Below are positions 36,000-47,937 of a stretch of DNA of 64,000 bases, in pieces. The notes beneath the pieces were generated by a model. It was given only the letters and a program-made list of their open reading frames with translations. It was not told the DNA's origin and searched no databases. Source of the DNA: Hymenopellis radicata. Lineage: Eukaryota; Basidiomycota; Agaricomycetes; Agaricales; Physalacriaceae. The number at the start of each line of letters is the position of its first letter. The stretch's first letter is position 1. The stretch is taken from assembly GCA_015501595.1 (NCBI GenBank), contig JADNRX010000008.1, forward strand, positions 124,001-188,000, given 5' to 3'. The position numbers and the translations under genes are program-made.

Positions 36000-36412
36000 G
36001 AAATGATATGGTCGTCATCTGAGCACGCTCTGATTGATATACTCTTCAAAGTCTATTGTCAGAATATCGAACAAGGGCATCGGCTGGTTGCACCTCACTA
36101 GCTATTGTCTAGCATAGAGACCTTGTTCTTGCTGGCCTTGTTGTCGGCTACAACATTCCTTGTTATCATTGCTTCTTGTTGTATGTACGTGGTCTGAATC
36201 GTTAGCGCGACCATGGGTGACACGAAGGAAGTTGAAAGAAGGTGAATCGTGCCGTCGTGCCGAGCTTCATGAGTTCCCTTTCGAGTCCAAGATTTCTAAC
36301 ATTATACACCGACTGTTGACGATAAAGTAATATTTATTGTGCGGGATCGTCGTTCCCCTTCTTTTCTCCGAAAACAATTAGATTGGTCGCACTTTGAGGC
36401 GCCTTATCCATA
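36000..36412. other. intergenic
   Basis: 413 bases; no gene recognised. Includes the upstream region of the 34.6-36.0 kb gene. Confidence 0.4.
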
Positions 36413-36889
36413 TCAAGCATCACTGGGAATATCGCTCTCCACTGCAAGCTTCGTAACGGAGGCCACCTCTTCCGAAGAGAGCTTGACATTCAAACCACCC
36501 ATAGTCTCTTCAAGATACTATCGGACTCAGAAAGGTAACGGACACTGTTCGGAAAAAGCTCCTTGGAGTAGCTATACGAGGTGGTTCAGATCCAGATATG
36601 CGAGCCTTGCTTTATGTGAACGTACGGGATTGTCCTACCGGAGTCGCCTGCTTCAAACTCGTCCGGAGACTTGTATAGGCCAGTCACCAGACCTCGCGCC
36701 AGTGTTGAGTAGACGACGATATTAATGGTGATTCCGAGCGTCTTAAGAATCGCGTGTTCGCGATCCTCAATGTGCAGATTGAAGGGAGAAAATTTGACCT
36801 GGAGGGCAGAGATGGGATGCACAGCGTGTGCGCGACGAAGGTCATGGGCGGCGCATTCCGACAGGCCGATGTATTTGAGCTTCCCTTCA
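36413..36889 (-). pseudogene. truncated aldo-keto reductase pseudogene
   Basis: Minus-strand sequence encodes EGKLKYIGLSECAAHDLRRAH, HPISALQVKFSPFNLHIED, VYSTLARGLVTGLYKSPDEF, then after a gap YLEETMGGLNVKLSSEEVAS and a stop at 36413-36415. These match, block by block, the intact aldo-keto reductase at 17082-18440. Missing are the whole N-terminal half with the catalytic Asp/Tyr/Lys and the segment with FIVIPGTRK. The first block starts right after a CCACAG that looks like the old splice acceptor. Cannot encode an active enzyme. Confidence 0.85.
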
Positions 36890-37202
36890 CTGTGGGGCGT
36901 TAATTGAAGGCGTTTTCAAACAGAAAGAAGCGACAGCCCTGATTAATCCCACCAGCGCGCGAACAGTTAATTCGATGAGCACAGTTGCATCGACTCTGAG
37001 AGGACACTCCACTTCAGCCCAAGAGCGATGAGTAAAATGTCTCAGTGATTATGAAGTCGTCGTCGTCGGGCTTGTTTGCCAATGATCTTCGCGACCAATA
37101 ATCACAACGTCTGTCCCCTCCATGGACTTGAAAGTATGTGTCAAGCTCATGCAACGGAGAGTTAACAGCACCCCGTACTCCCGTATGTCTCTTAATCACC
37201 AG
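36890..37202. other. intergenic
   Basis: About 310 bases. No upstream exon of the aldo-keto reductase pseudogene could be found here. Confidence 0.4.
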
Positions 37203-38396
37203 TCAATGCGAGCTGGATGTCATAGCACTGTCCAGTGATCCACGAACAAATGAGTGTCGGAATGGGGACCAGATGGTGATGTACATATGCCAGGGTATAT
37301 GTTGTACAAGACGTGTAAGTGAATAAACTAATCTAAAAAAATCATCAGTCAACGTCGTTGGGAACGAGGATAACAAACCAAATTGAGCCGTTCCATCAAA
37401 CTGAGGAGGTCGCGGAGGCCCAGTCAAGACCATGCTCAGCTTCCCCTGTTTTTGCAGGCAAGGGATATGATTCGTCAAGATCTTCATCGTCGTATGAACA
37501 CTTTGCCACTTCTCGAATTCCACGTCCAGTCGTTCAAAGGCTGGGCGCGCGCTGAGCTCGTTGTCCAATGACGACCAATTGCCCCATGTTATGTCGTCGT
37601 CAACAACGCTCAAGGTCAAGACGAATTGAAGTAGAATCATCTCCTGGAAGATGATCTTACATGTCCGAAGGTTCTCTGTGGCGCCCATGAATTGTACAGC
37701 CAGATCAGGAAGCAGCTCCGAGTCAGGTGGATTAGAACCACAGAGCTGAAGGTTGCGAAGGGAAGGTAGCTTAGGAATGTGGTCGACCTTGACGTGGTAC
37801 GTATTATCGTCTTTTGGTACGACTGAATGGGAGATAGGTCAGTCCTAGGTATATCTTTCGATACTATAGAAAGGTCTACCTTCCAGGCGGAGATCCTCGA
37901 GAGAATGCGCCAGGCGCTCAAGTGCCGTGCGGATGTTGGCCACATTAGATTTATCACAGACGTAATACTTGAGTGACAGGGCTTTCAGTTGTGTGAGATC
38001 AAGATTTGGGGTCGGCTTTCGAGGCATCGTTAGGCCATCCAGACCCGAGACAACCTACGCACAATTAGTTTACGCGTACATGCAACTGTTACAGCATCTA
38101 CGCGCCTTGGTTCCATCAGAGGCAACTGAATCGGTCCTAGCACGCTTCTGGCGTGTATTCTTTGAGACCGACGCCTCAGGTGACGAGCGTTTAGTGGCGG
38201 AGTTCAAAGGTTGCAGGGCGCGCTCTGTACTGGAGGCGGGCACTTTTTCACAGGCCAATCTGCAGAGGATGTCGTCAGTCTGTTTTCGCACGCAAGGGCC
38301 TCAGACGTACGCTGGAGCATTGTCCGCTTTGTCGGCCTCTTTGCCCTTCTGAAGGTTGGCGATTCTGACTTGAGAGACCTTGGATTTACGAGGCAT
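37203..38396 (-). CDS. LRR-like protein of the fungal F-box-associated type
   Basis: First exon from ATG 38396 encodes the basic start MPRKSKVSQVRIANLQKGKE; exon 2 adds a Lys/Arg/Ser-rich stretch (KNTRQKRARTDSV, a possible nuclear signal). The next exon, from about 38054, reads VVSGLDGLTMPRKP, LTQLKALSLKYYVCD, LERLAHSLEDLRLE and PSLRNLQLCGSN, a leucine-rich-repeat pattern typical of basidiomycete F-box proteins; ENLRTCKIIFQEM follows and the stop is at 37203. No F-box was recognised. The join between exon 2 (ends 38102) and the LRR exon is one base out of phase with the splice sites I can see, so this could be two genes or carry an indel. Confidence 0.5.
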
Positions 38397-38522
38397 GGCG
38401 CAGCTAGTGGTAGCGGTGGGTGTGAGGAAGAGCCTCGTAAATAAACAAGATCTCGTGACGGCGGTCCTGAGGCGTGACCGGCATGTCGGCAGATCGCGAT
38501 TAGATTGCTTTTTCCTGCCATC

Positions 38523-39833
38523 ATGTCTGAAAAACGCAAAGCAGAAGGAGGCGTCAAGAAGAATAACAAGAAAAGATATCGCTCAGTTAGTACATTGACA
38601 TGTCCGGCCATCCTTCCCTGACTATTTCTAGGATGGTACCCCAATATGGGGCAAACGCCACATCGACGGCCCTGGTGTCTGGGTGAGCTGTGAGTACCAG
38701 CCATATTGCCAGTCGAATGTCAAGTAACACTCGCTAGGCGTTAAAGGAAGGGAAAAGCAGGCTGTCGGTGAACTATACGATCTCTTTGAATTGGTCAGAC
38801 AGCAACGACGTCTTCTTCTCCGAAAACTTGATTGGCTTTAGCTAGGATCTGAACTTTGGCCTCCTGAAGATGTTGATGGCCCAGCTGGATCAGATGACGA
38901 TGAAGACGCCGATAATGGACTGAGTATTGAGGAACAAATATCCCGGGAGGTCTCCGCCATCAAGAAACCTAAACGCGAGCAGAGATTCTGTCAGTACGAC
39001 TTGACATTGGAGGCAAGCACGGCGCGCTAACCTGATCTTCCAGCAAATTGCCAAACTAACACGACCTGTGGTATGTATGACCATACTTGATCTTCCTTGC
39101 TAATCAGATGTTTTATTAGTGATATTCATGTCGTGTAAACGCCCCGTAGATCCCGTCAAGTTGGTCGAGACTCACATCGCTAACGTCCAACGCACAGGAA
39201 TAACCCGTACCAGGTAATGTCGTCTTTGCTGCCTTGGAAAACGTTCAGACTGTCATACTTTTCAGACATTGTCATCGTTTTGTTCCAGTATCAGGGAGCT
39301 GTGTGACAAACCTGCCTGAAATTCAAAGTCTTTGTCGCTCAATACTCGGCGAATTCTTCGCCCGCGATCCGGATAGGAAGTACACGGTCAGCGCAAGTCC
39401 CTTGAACTCGACTCATGACTGATTTAGTTAATATGCAGTATAAAATTGAGATGCGCACACGAAATCACACCGTGCTGCCACGCGACACTTTGATTAAGAG
39501 CATCGCAGAATGTGTACCAGAGGGTCATACAGTCAATCTCAGCAATCCGGAGGTGTTCATTTTAGTTGAAGTGTTCAAGGTTCGTTCCGGTCATGCATGG
39601 GAGTACTCACACTCACCTTTTGAGATTTAGAGCGTCTTTGGGGTGTCGGTGACGAAGGAGTACTATAGTCTTCTGAAGTACAACGTTGTCGAGATCGCGA
39701 ACCGACATGGTAAAGAAGAGGGTGAGTGCTAACTGGCGCCATCGATTAACACGATTATAGTATTTATTCAGGTGTGAGCAATGGTTCGGAGGAACAGGCT
39801 GAAGAAAGAGAAGCTTCTGTTGTATCTACATGA
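38523..39833 (+). CDS. TAN1: THUMP-domain tRNA acetylation adaptor TAN1
   Basis: TAN1 binds tRNA and helps the Kre33/NAT10 acetyltransferase make N4-acetylcytidine at C12 of Leu and Ser tRNAs. Exons splice in phase from MSEKRKAEGGVKKNNKKRYR. Recognisable blocks are GTPIWGKRHIDGPGVWVSCVKGREKQAVGEL, the acidic insert SDDDEDADNG, NCQTNTTCVIFMSC, and the THUMP domain proper: HRFVPVSGSCVTN, RSILGEFFARDPDRKYTYKIEMRTRNH, HTVNLSNPEVFILVEVFKSVFGVSV and YYSLLKYNVVEIA. Length is normal for fungal TAN1. The stop is TGA at 39831. No frame break. Confidence 0.9.
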
Positions 39834-40139
39834 GCATAGTAGTGTATTACATGTTACATGTGTACCGTATTCTCAAGCAGACCGACATCATTGTGGCTGT
39901 GTAACTTTCACCCTCTCACCATGAACACGACATGGTGACATGTCTGTTCATCTCCGGGCGCAGAAACGCAGAAGATTGATATTCCGTCGTGCGTGCTGTG
40001 CTGTCTTTCCCTTTGCCGTTCAATGAATGCCACTCAGCATTATCTATGCGCTTCCTTTTGTTCCAAAGAAATCTACACAAAAGGACCCCGTGAAAGGGCT
40101 GCCTTATTGGCTTATAACTGCGTCTGCGATGGACATCAC

Positions 40140-41331
40140 ACCAGACTGCTCCATGATGGACGTCGACGAGTCGGAGGAGGTGCTATCTCAGCTGCCGCAA
40201 ACTCAGGTGGGCTTGGCCTGGAAAGCCTCCCAGATTCCTGCCTTGCGCGTCATAGCAGCTCAAGAGCTCTTCCCGTGTAATTATCCCGCTTTTTGGTTTG
40301 TTCCATTCCATCTCATCCTCGCCCTTGACAGCCTCGAAAAAACGCCACCGCGACCAACCCACTCCCTTTCAACATTTCGCCCACAATGAGCACTCGACGC
40401 CCGCTGCGTCCGTGGCATCCACGTCTCATCGTTCAACGCGACCTCTGAGGCGCACGACGTCGTCCACAATAGAGCTTTCCACATTAGAGCTCAATCCAGA
40501 ACCGCCGGTCATTGGTCGCGATGTACTCAAGATCATTGCTTCCCAGGTCGACGAGAAAACCAGGAGACGGAGCAGGCAGTTGGCGAAAGAGTCTTCTAAC
40601 AAGAACCACAAATCCCGAATGTCCATGCCTCCGCCTTCCTCTAGCCATGCAACTTTGCGTCCCATCTCGTCCTGTGCCCCGGATTCACCTGCCTCAGACG
40701 TATCGATGCTCTCGGACTGTTCCATGGACATCGACTCTCCGTCTAGCCTGTCGGCTAGTAGCTTTGCACGCGACTGCCAGGCTACGTCAACGCAATCAAG
40801 TTTTCGAAATATGCCCCCTCCATCAGACGTTCCTCATCGCGTTACCGTCAAAGGTCACCGAGCCACCGAAAAACAGTCACCGGGATTGCCGAAACCCGCT
40901 GCTGTTCCAAAGCAGCAGACTCCCGCTGTTCCTGTGAAAGGGTCATCTCAACAGCGCACTCAGCCCAAGCAGCTGGGAACGAGTCGTCGAGGCAGAAAGT
41001 GAAATCAGTGGCTCATGCCTCATCGCAGAACAAACCTTCGACAGCACGCTCGGGGCCTCCGCCTCTTGGCATGCGTCGAGCCGCAACGACTCCAATATGT
41101 CTAAAGCAGGAACCCTCCTCTCAACAGAAGTCGTTCAAATCACCTCTTCTGCCTAGCAGCGCACCCATACAAGGGATAACAGTCAAGAAAGAGGAAGTAG
41201 ATCCGCCGCCTTCCCAAGATCCTGACTCTTCCTTCGATTTCGGTTCTTTCGACGAATTCGACCCGGAACTTTTGGATGAGGTATTATCTAAAGTCGAGGA
41301 GGAGAAGAAGCGCAAGAAGCCATCGAGATAA
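40140..41331 (+). CDS. disordered, probably nuclear protein (unknown)
   Basis: ATG 40140 begins MDITPDCSMMDVDESEEVLS. An intron with donor GTAATT at about 40277 and acceptor GACAG at about 40333 joins QELFPS to SKKRHRDQPTPFQHFAHNE. Long Ser/Pro/Lys-rich disorder follows (KTRRRSRQLAKESSNKNHK), and the end is acidic then basic: SFDFGSFDEFDPELLDEVL and KVEEEKKRKKPSR. The frame changes by one base near the GGG at 40975-40977; restoring a G would join QLG to NESSRQKVKSV. An in-frame ATG also exists upstream (40027). No domain recognised. Confidence 0.5.
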
Positions 41332-41525
41332 TTTATGTTAGCATTTACTTGTATAGTTTCTCTATTCAGCATTCATCAGCACGCTCATGTACATCACATC
41401 TTTGGAAACTCAATTATAAGGAGACGATGTTCGCTGCCGAGGAGCAGTCGCTGCTTCAAGCTTCAAGTTGGTCGAAATCCATCTACACCTATTTATTACA
41501 ACTATAGTTCTATACAAGCATGCCT

Positions 41526-43326
41526 CTATTTCTGTAGTGCAGCTGTTAATATTTCTCTGAGAGATGAGACTAGATTGTCGACATCGCCACGCTTTTCGTC
41601 GACGACTGTGACACCCATGTGCCTGTAGAAAAGTTACCGAAAGTGCTCTGCGACGATGGACAGAACGGCACGCACCCTATACGGAAGTACTTATCCTTGA
41701 TGGCAGTGTGGAGGCCACCAGCCACGATGATACCCTTCTTGCCCAACGGTCCAACAATGTCAGCGGCAGTAACACCGGCAGGGAAGTACAACTGTAGTCG
41801 ATGTCAAGAGTGCGCAAACATATTCAGAATGGGTACTTACCGCCGTCATCCCATTGGCCGCATAGTTGGAGTCCAGAGGAACTTGCTTGATTCCGAGTTC
41901 TGTAGCAACGCCTTTGATCTTCTGGCTGACTTGCTTGTGCAGTTTGAACCTCTCCTCAAGGGAGGGAGATGATTTCGTTATTTGGGTCAGTGAAGCATGG
42001 AACGCGTAGATGAGGTTAACGGGAGGCGTCGCAAAGTAGGCGCCTGAGCCGCTTTCGTAGGCTTTCATGATCGGAAGCCATCTGCCCGTATATAAGTGAA
42101 CGTCCTTTGGGACGGGGGAGAAAGAAGAACTTACTTCTTCCAGCTGCCGTAGTATGATGTGACAGGCGTTTTGCGCGCCTCGAAGGTCTACGATTTCGAG
42201 AATAAGCTCGGGCCTTGACAGATATGTGCAAGACGCACCTTTATCGCGTTCTTACTGGCGACGACGATGCTGAGGCCAGGGGGTGTTCCTAGACCTTTCT
42301 GGCTTGCGGTGAGGACAACATCGATATCCCAGCCATCCATCTTGATATCTTCACTTGCAACAGAGCAGACACCATCCATAATCACCTATGCCATCGTCAG
42401 CAAGTAGTGATTTAATGAATAGATGCTTACTAGGGTCTCTGGCGAAACGCGCCTCACAGTCTCTACGATTGTCTTTGCGTCCGAAAGCACGCCAGTAGAG
42501 GTGTCGACATGAGTGAACGTGATGGCCTTGTACTTCTTGGCCTTGAGCGCAGTCTCTATTTCTTGCTGGCCAACGGCAGCTCCGATTTCAGCTTTGATTT
42601 GATCGACCTTTGCGCCATATGTCTCGAGACTGCGATGTGTATGAGTACCGCCGCGTAGAAGACGAGCAGCAGGAGGTAGTACCATTCTGTGAAGCTATCC
42701 CCAAAATATCCACTGTGGAGGACCAGGACATTTTCACCTGGTTCCACGAGATTGGCAGCGACCTGCGGGGTAATCAGATCAGTCAGTACCGGAGGGGGCG
42801 CGTAGGGGGACAGCACACACCTGGTCCCATCCAAGTGTTCCGCTGCCTGAAATCAAGAACGGCTGGCCCTCCTTCGTGTAAAGCACCTCCCTACATGTCG
42901 ACTTGTTACAATGTCGACGGAATTATACAGATCCGCGGCTGACCTGGTCATATGGATGCAGTCTCCAAACACCGGGACAAAGTCGGGGGAGACATGGGAC
43001 ATGGATGGATGTGCATTTGCGAAGAGAACCTGGCATTTTGGCTTCAGAATGGCGACGGATGGGTGGATTGGAGGGATCTTGCCTCATCGGCGACCTCGAT
43101 GGGTCCGGGGATGCTGCGAGCGGGTCAGTCACAGGCTGAGGTTGTGGTTACCCAGTGAACAGACTACTCACACTAACAACCTGTATCCGATTGTTATTGG
43201 GAGCACCAAAGGATAATACACAGACTCACTTGTGAGGCGCCTGCAGAACGATCATGAGGACGTGGTTAGGGCATTCGATAGACACACTGTCGTGCTCACC
43301 TGCTTGAACTCGTCGCGGGACGTCAT
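41526..43326 (-). CDS. AGX1: alanine-glyoxylate aminotransferase, tandem copy 1
   Basis: Class V PLP enzyme that converts glyoxylate plus alanine to glycine plus pyruvate. Exons splice in phase from MTSRDEFKQ. Family blocks: APHKLLVIPGPIEVADEVL, MSHVSPDFVPVFGD, FLISGSGTLGWDQ, NLVEPGENVLVLHSGYFGDSF, FTHVDTSTGVL, MDGVCSVASEDI and the PLP-lysine motif VVLTASQKGLGTPPGLS; then AYFATPPVNLIYAFH, LDSNYAANGMTAV, GIIVAGGLH, and FRIGHMGVTVVDEKRGDVD at the end. A 9-base exon (43172-43180) and a GC-AG intron (43030-43082) are needed to read the N-terminus. Intact, next to a second copy in the same orientation. Confidence 0.92.
43172..43180 (-). other. 9-base microexon in AGX copy 1
   Basis: GTTGTTAGT (minus strand) between acceptor ACAG and donor GTGAGT supplies the residues K-LLV between APH and IPGP. 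The tandem copy has an equivalent 9-base exon at 45312-45320. Confidence 0.7.
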
Positions 43327-43574
43327 GGCAAATGCACGGCGGAATGGAAGGCGGGGTAGTCGCGGTAAGAGGGTAACGGTTGGCCAGAGAGAGGACACAA
43401 GCGTGCGTGACATTTAAAGGTTTAGGACTACATGGATCTGCCGGCCTAATAACACAAGTTTGATCGTCAAGGCATTCCGTTCCACGGCCCTCCGTCTCTC
43501 ACAACGTTATGTACTATTTTTCAACAAACTACCACTAGATCTTACAGCATTTAGGTACAGCACTGCGGCGGCGA

Positions 43575-45462
43575 TTAGTCTACAGCGACAGTACTATCGA
43601 CAGTGCATTTCACAGACTCCTCTAACGCCTTCTCGATCTTCTCCACATCGCCGCGGCGATCATCAACAACCGAAGTGCCCATGTGTCTATAGCTGCCGTT
43701 AATCCTAGAGTCACTGTGCTATAACTGTGCCGACTCACCCAATGCGAATGTATTTATCTTCACCGACGCCAAATGCTCAGTATGGAACCGGAAAAGTACT
43801 ATCCTCATCCATACCTTTAATATCCTTGTGGATCCCACCAGCAATAATGACGCCACTCTCGGTAAGTTTAGGCATTACATCCGAAGGCTTGTATCCTTGC
43901 GGGACGTAGACGGCGGTCATCCCGTTCGCCTTACCACCTTCACGTAGGGGAACCTCCTTGAAACCAAGATGGCGAGCGAGAGCTTTAATCCGGTCGCTAG
44001 CCCGCTGATGCGCTAGGAACCGCTCTTGTAGAGCCTCGTCGCTCGACGTGATCTGCTTCAGTGACGCGTGATAGGCATATATCAGATTGACAGCTGGTGT
44101 GGCAAAGTAAGCAGGTTTGCCAGCATCGTACGAACGCATGATCGGTAGCCACCTAGGAAAATATCTTCGTCAATCTCAAGCAGAAGGAGCTAGAACTGTC
44201 CACGTACTTGGTCCAGCTGGCGTAGTAGGCAGCTACTGGAGTGGTCCGTTTTTCAAAAACCTATGCATGATTTAGGGTAAGAGCATGTAACAGTTTGATG
44301 TAGACAGGACCTCGATTGCTTTCGGGCCTGCGACGAGAATGGAAAGGCCTGGAGGAACACCAAGACCTTTCTGACTGGCCGTCAGGACGACATCTATACC
44401 CCAGTCGTCCATTCTAATTTCTTCGCTGGCCACAGAGCAGACACCATCTAAAACAACCTGCGAAGAAGGCATCAATTCTGTCGAGTTTGTAGATGCAGAA
44501 AAACAAGGACGCGTACCAATGTCTTTGGGCTCACTCGTTTCGCGATAGCAGCCAAGGACTTGATATCGGACAAGACACCCTAATGACGCGTCAATCCTGA
44601 ACCAAGTGATTCGAATCAAGAAGCCTACCGTCGAGGTATCGACGTGGGTAACAACCAAAACCTTATATCTTTGCTTCTTCAATGCCGCTTCCACTCGGCT
44701 ACTGTCGACAACATCCCCAACAGATAATGGGGTCAAACTATCGACGCGTGCACTATAAGCCCGTAGACTGGCCAGACCATTCTCTCAGTATACCGCTGAC
44801 TCAAGAGTGGCGCGGGATCCTTACCAGTCCCCAAACCATCTCCAAAGTACCCCGTGCTCACGACCAACGCGTGCTCACCTGCCTCTACGAGGTTACACGC
44901 AACCTGCCAAAGATGAGTTTTTACTCAGAAAACAATCGAGGCCCTGTAGCGGCGCGGAAACGCTCACCTGATCCCAGCCCAGAGTACCGCTCCCGGCAAT
45001 AATGAATGGCACGGCATTAGCAGTGTATAGGACTTTCCTGGACGTTTGCCAATTTAGCGTGCGTCCCGGCGAGAAGAAGAGGCCTGCCTGGTCATTTGCA
45101 TGCACTCCCTGAACATCTGTACGAACGCGGGGGCGACATGGGACATCGGAGGTTGGGAGATCGCATCCAACACCTTGAAAATACGAGTCATGAGTGATGG
45201 TCATTCATGCTGAGAAACACTTCCGACTTCATTAGTAACCTCGATGGGCCCAGGGATACTAATGTACGTTCAGCGCCCAATATAACGCGTAATGCGAAAA
45301 AGTGAACGCACGCCAATAGTCTAGAAGTCGCGGTAATGTCGGCTGACACGTATTTACAAAAACAACTCACTTGTGGGGCGCCTGCAGATGTGTAGACGCT
45401 CAGAGATCACTGGGGTGTGGCAGAGAATGATAGCCCACCTGTTGGAACTTGGAATTCGACAT
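43575..45462 (-). CDS. AGX1: alanine-glyoxylate aminotransferase, tandem copy 2
   Basis: Paralogue of copy 1, same strand, 248 bases away. Begins MSNSKFQQ, APH; then KLLAIPGPIEVTNE via a 9-base exon (45312-45320), PPMSHVAPAFVQMFRECMQMTR, FIIAGSGTLGWDQVACNLVE, STGYFGDGLGT, YKVLVVTHVDTST, DGVCSVASEEI, the PLP-lysine motif VVLTASQKGLGVPPGLS, AYFATPAVNLIYAYH and RHMGTSVVDDRRGDVE. An intron with a GC donor lies at 45038-45087. The junction after GDGLGT needs either a short 41-base intron or a missing base. The two copies are clearly diverged (GPIEVADE versus GPIEVTNE), so the duplication is not recent. Confidence 0.9.
45312..45320 (-). other. 9-base microexon in AGX copy 2
   Basis: ACTATTGGC (minus strand) between acceptor TCTAG and donor GTGCGT. 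Same position and phase as the microexon in copy 1, supplying K-LLA before IPGP. Confidence 0.7.
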
Positions 45463-45661
45463 TAGAGATGCTAGAAGGGATGCAGAGGACCGGGTACGAT
45501 GAAGGATGAGTTTAAGTACCCCACAAAGACGCCGGCCGAAAACTTTGATTGCCCCTATGTATTACGCGATCTCACCATAATTCCGACACTCGCGTCGAAC
45601 AACTTGAAGCCCATTTAAACCCTGTCATGTTATACAACGCCGAATCAGACTTTTGTAACTA

Positions 45662-47201
45662 CTACGCTCCGCCATCCCTCCGCGGTACATTCTGCCCGTA
45701 AAAGTGTCCCATAACAGCCTGCGTATGCGTGATGGTTAGATTAAAGAGAGGATGCGACGCGTTAACTTCATTGGATCTAATCCCGCCAATGAAAGAACTG
45801 CCTGTCTCGTCCTGCTGCCAACACATCGCATCCAGATACACGCGTTTCCGCAGAGCTTCGTCTTCATTCTCTCTGTCATTCCACGCAGCCTCGAGTTGTG
45901 TTTTCCGCTTCTCATCGGGTGCTACCCTGTGTTGCGCTGTTGAGAGACCAGCTAGAACGTACTCCGTATGATATGCGTCTGCAGGTTTGGGGGGCTTGTC
46001 CCGCAAGCCACCTGCCGGGTGCTGTCCTGCCAAAAGAATATACTCTTGCAACGCCTCCCTATTCAGTAGACCCTCCTCAATATCGTCCCAAGCATCTTCG
46101 TCTACGTCACCCTCCGGTGGATGCGGATTAGGCAGGTGAGGTTTCGAGGACGGATGCAGTGATTCGAAAAGAGCAAATGCACCGCCTACCCACCAGGAAT
46201 AACAACCATCGACTAGTTTGTTTGTCCGCCCTTTGAATCCTCCCAGTTCTGTTTTTCCGCCTTGCATCTGGACTAGCCATCTCAGAAGGTTGCTCTTGTC
46301 GATTTCTTTCTCGCCCTCCTCAGCACACGGCTCTAGGAGCACCCACGACGCAAGGGCGCAGAATGTGTACCCTCCATGTGCTTCCCCGAGTGGAGGCCGT
46401 ACCGCCATGAGGTTTCCGTCCGCGTCGTAGTAAGGCTGCGAAGCCGACGAAAACCCACCTTCGTACGTTTGGCATGAGCGCACGAATTCTCGCGTTCCCC
46501 GTACCAGCTCAGGTGTCATGAGATCTAGTAACGTGGCGACGACCAAGAGACAGTATATGCCGCGTACATCCACCTCCGCATGATGGGCGACGAGGTATGA
46601 ACCGTCTCGTTGTTTGAGAGACATGAAAAAGGAGTATAATTTTGTTCTAAGAATGTATTAATTGAAGGCGATGATATAACAAGATGAGGGTCTAGTACCT
46701 GTCAATGTCGTCCCATCCGCCACCTTTCCCAGGTCTCCCAACAATGGCTAGTGCGCATACAGCGGCGTAGGTTGTCAAGAGGTGAGCCGCCTGACCTGGG
46801 CCGCCTCCAAAGCCGCCTTGTGGATGTTGCCAAGTCAAAATAGTATCTATTGCGCTGAGCGGCGGCGAGGAATTAGCGTTGGGCATCTCAACCACGAGTT
46901 TAAAAACGAACCGCTGACGATTTCCAGGATCCAGTCCGACTTTAAGCAGGGAGAAAGATTGAAGTGTCCAGAACATTAGCCATGGTTGACTGGCGTCCTG
47001 CGAGGTGTATCGTTGGGGAAAGCCTTGTGTGAATGTTCTCATGAGATATTGGAGATGCTTCGTCTTTTGCAAGACATAATGATTGGCGGCGGAGGCAGAT
47101 GGGGGAGGCAGATGTTTGATAAGAATATCCTCCGTTTCGTGCTGTGTGGCGGAGGTGGAAGTGGGAAAGCCATCGACGGGAGTCTTAGTCATGCCAGCCA
47201 T
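45662..47201 (-). CDS. RAM1: protein farnesyltransferase beta subunit
   Basis: Catalytic subunit that, with the alpha subunit, attaches farnesyl to CaaX proteins such as Ras and mating pheromones. Three exons in phase from MAGMTKTPVDGF. The alpha-alpha barrel repeats are plain: SQPWLMFWTLQSFSLL, GGFGGGPGQAAHLLTTYAAVCAL, KLYSFFMSLKQRDGSYLVAH, CQTYEGGFSS, EAHGGYTFCALASWVL, ELGGFKGRTNKLVDGCYSWW and GGLRDKPPKPADAYHTEYVL. The zinc ligands (Asp and Cys in LVDGCYSWW, His in DAYHTEY) are present. C-terminus ends NVPRRDGGA. No frame break. Confidence 0.93.
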
Positions 47202-47384
47202 ATTATACAGTAGACTAGTTCAGAGGCATGCAGACGACGACGATGAAAGAACAAAAGAGCTTGGCAATGATCTAATCCTGATCGTCTGATGATCAATGCC
47301 ATGTCCGATGTCCCCGAGCTTTACAAGAGTACACAAAAAAGCATAATAATTTCTGCATAGCATACTAGTGATACAATCTCGACA

Positions 47385-47867
47385 TTATGCTGCGTTACCC
47401 TCTGCAAAGGTGAGCAGATCAGAGTCTCCCTGGTCGGATACGGTCATGACACTGGAAAAAAAACATTAGAGCGAGGTCAATATTAACCACACGAGATATA
47501 ACACACCCAACACGGAAGAGCTTTCCTGCAGCGGTTCCAAGAGCGACGTTGGTGCCCGAAAAGTGGTGGACAGTAGTCTTGGACAACATGGCATAATATT
47601 CCAGCTCGGATTTTCGGAGAGGCGGGCAGTTGCCAGCGATCAAGACGAGCTTGGCTACAAGGACAGCGCGTCAGCTCAAGGGACCTTCTCAGCCTCACGC
47701 TCCAGTCCCCGGGGAGTTGGCAGAAGGAACGCACCTTTGCCACTACGCATCTGCTTGAGGGCAGACTTGTACCCAAGCGTGTATTTTCCCGACTTGACGA
47801 CGAGGGCGAGGCGTGCCGAGATGGACTCGGTTGATTTGGTCGCCTTGGATTTTTTGGATGGGGCCAT
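47385..47867 (-). CDS. RPL30: 60S ribosomal protein L30
   Basis: Three exons join in phase: [95 protein letters not shown], and the last exon [16 protein letters not shown] or [16 protein letters not shown]. These are the standard eukaryotic L30e blocks at the usual length (about 110 residues). Conserved cytosolic ribosomal protein; expected to be highly expressed. Start ATG at 47867, stop TAA at 47385. Confidence 0.95.
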
Positions 47868-47937
47868 TGTCGTCGAAGGGTGTCGTGAGGTCTTGCTCGC
47901 TGTCCACAATTCTTTTGTTCGCAACTGTACAGGACAA

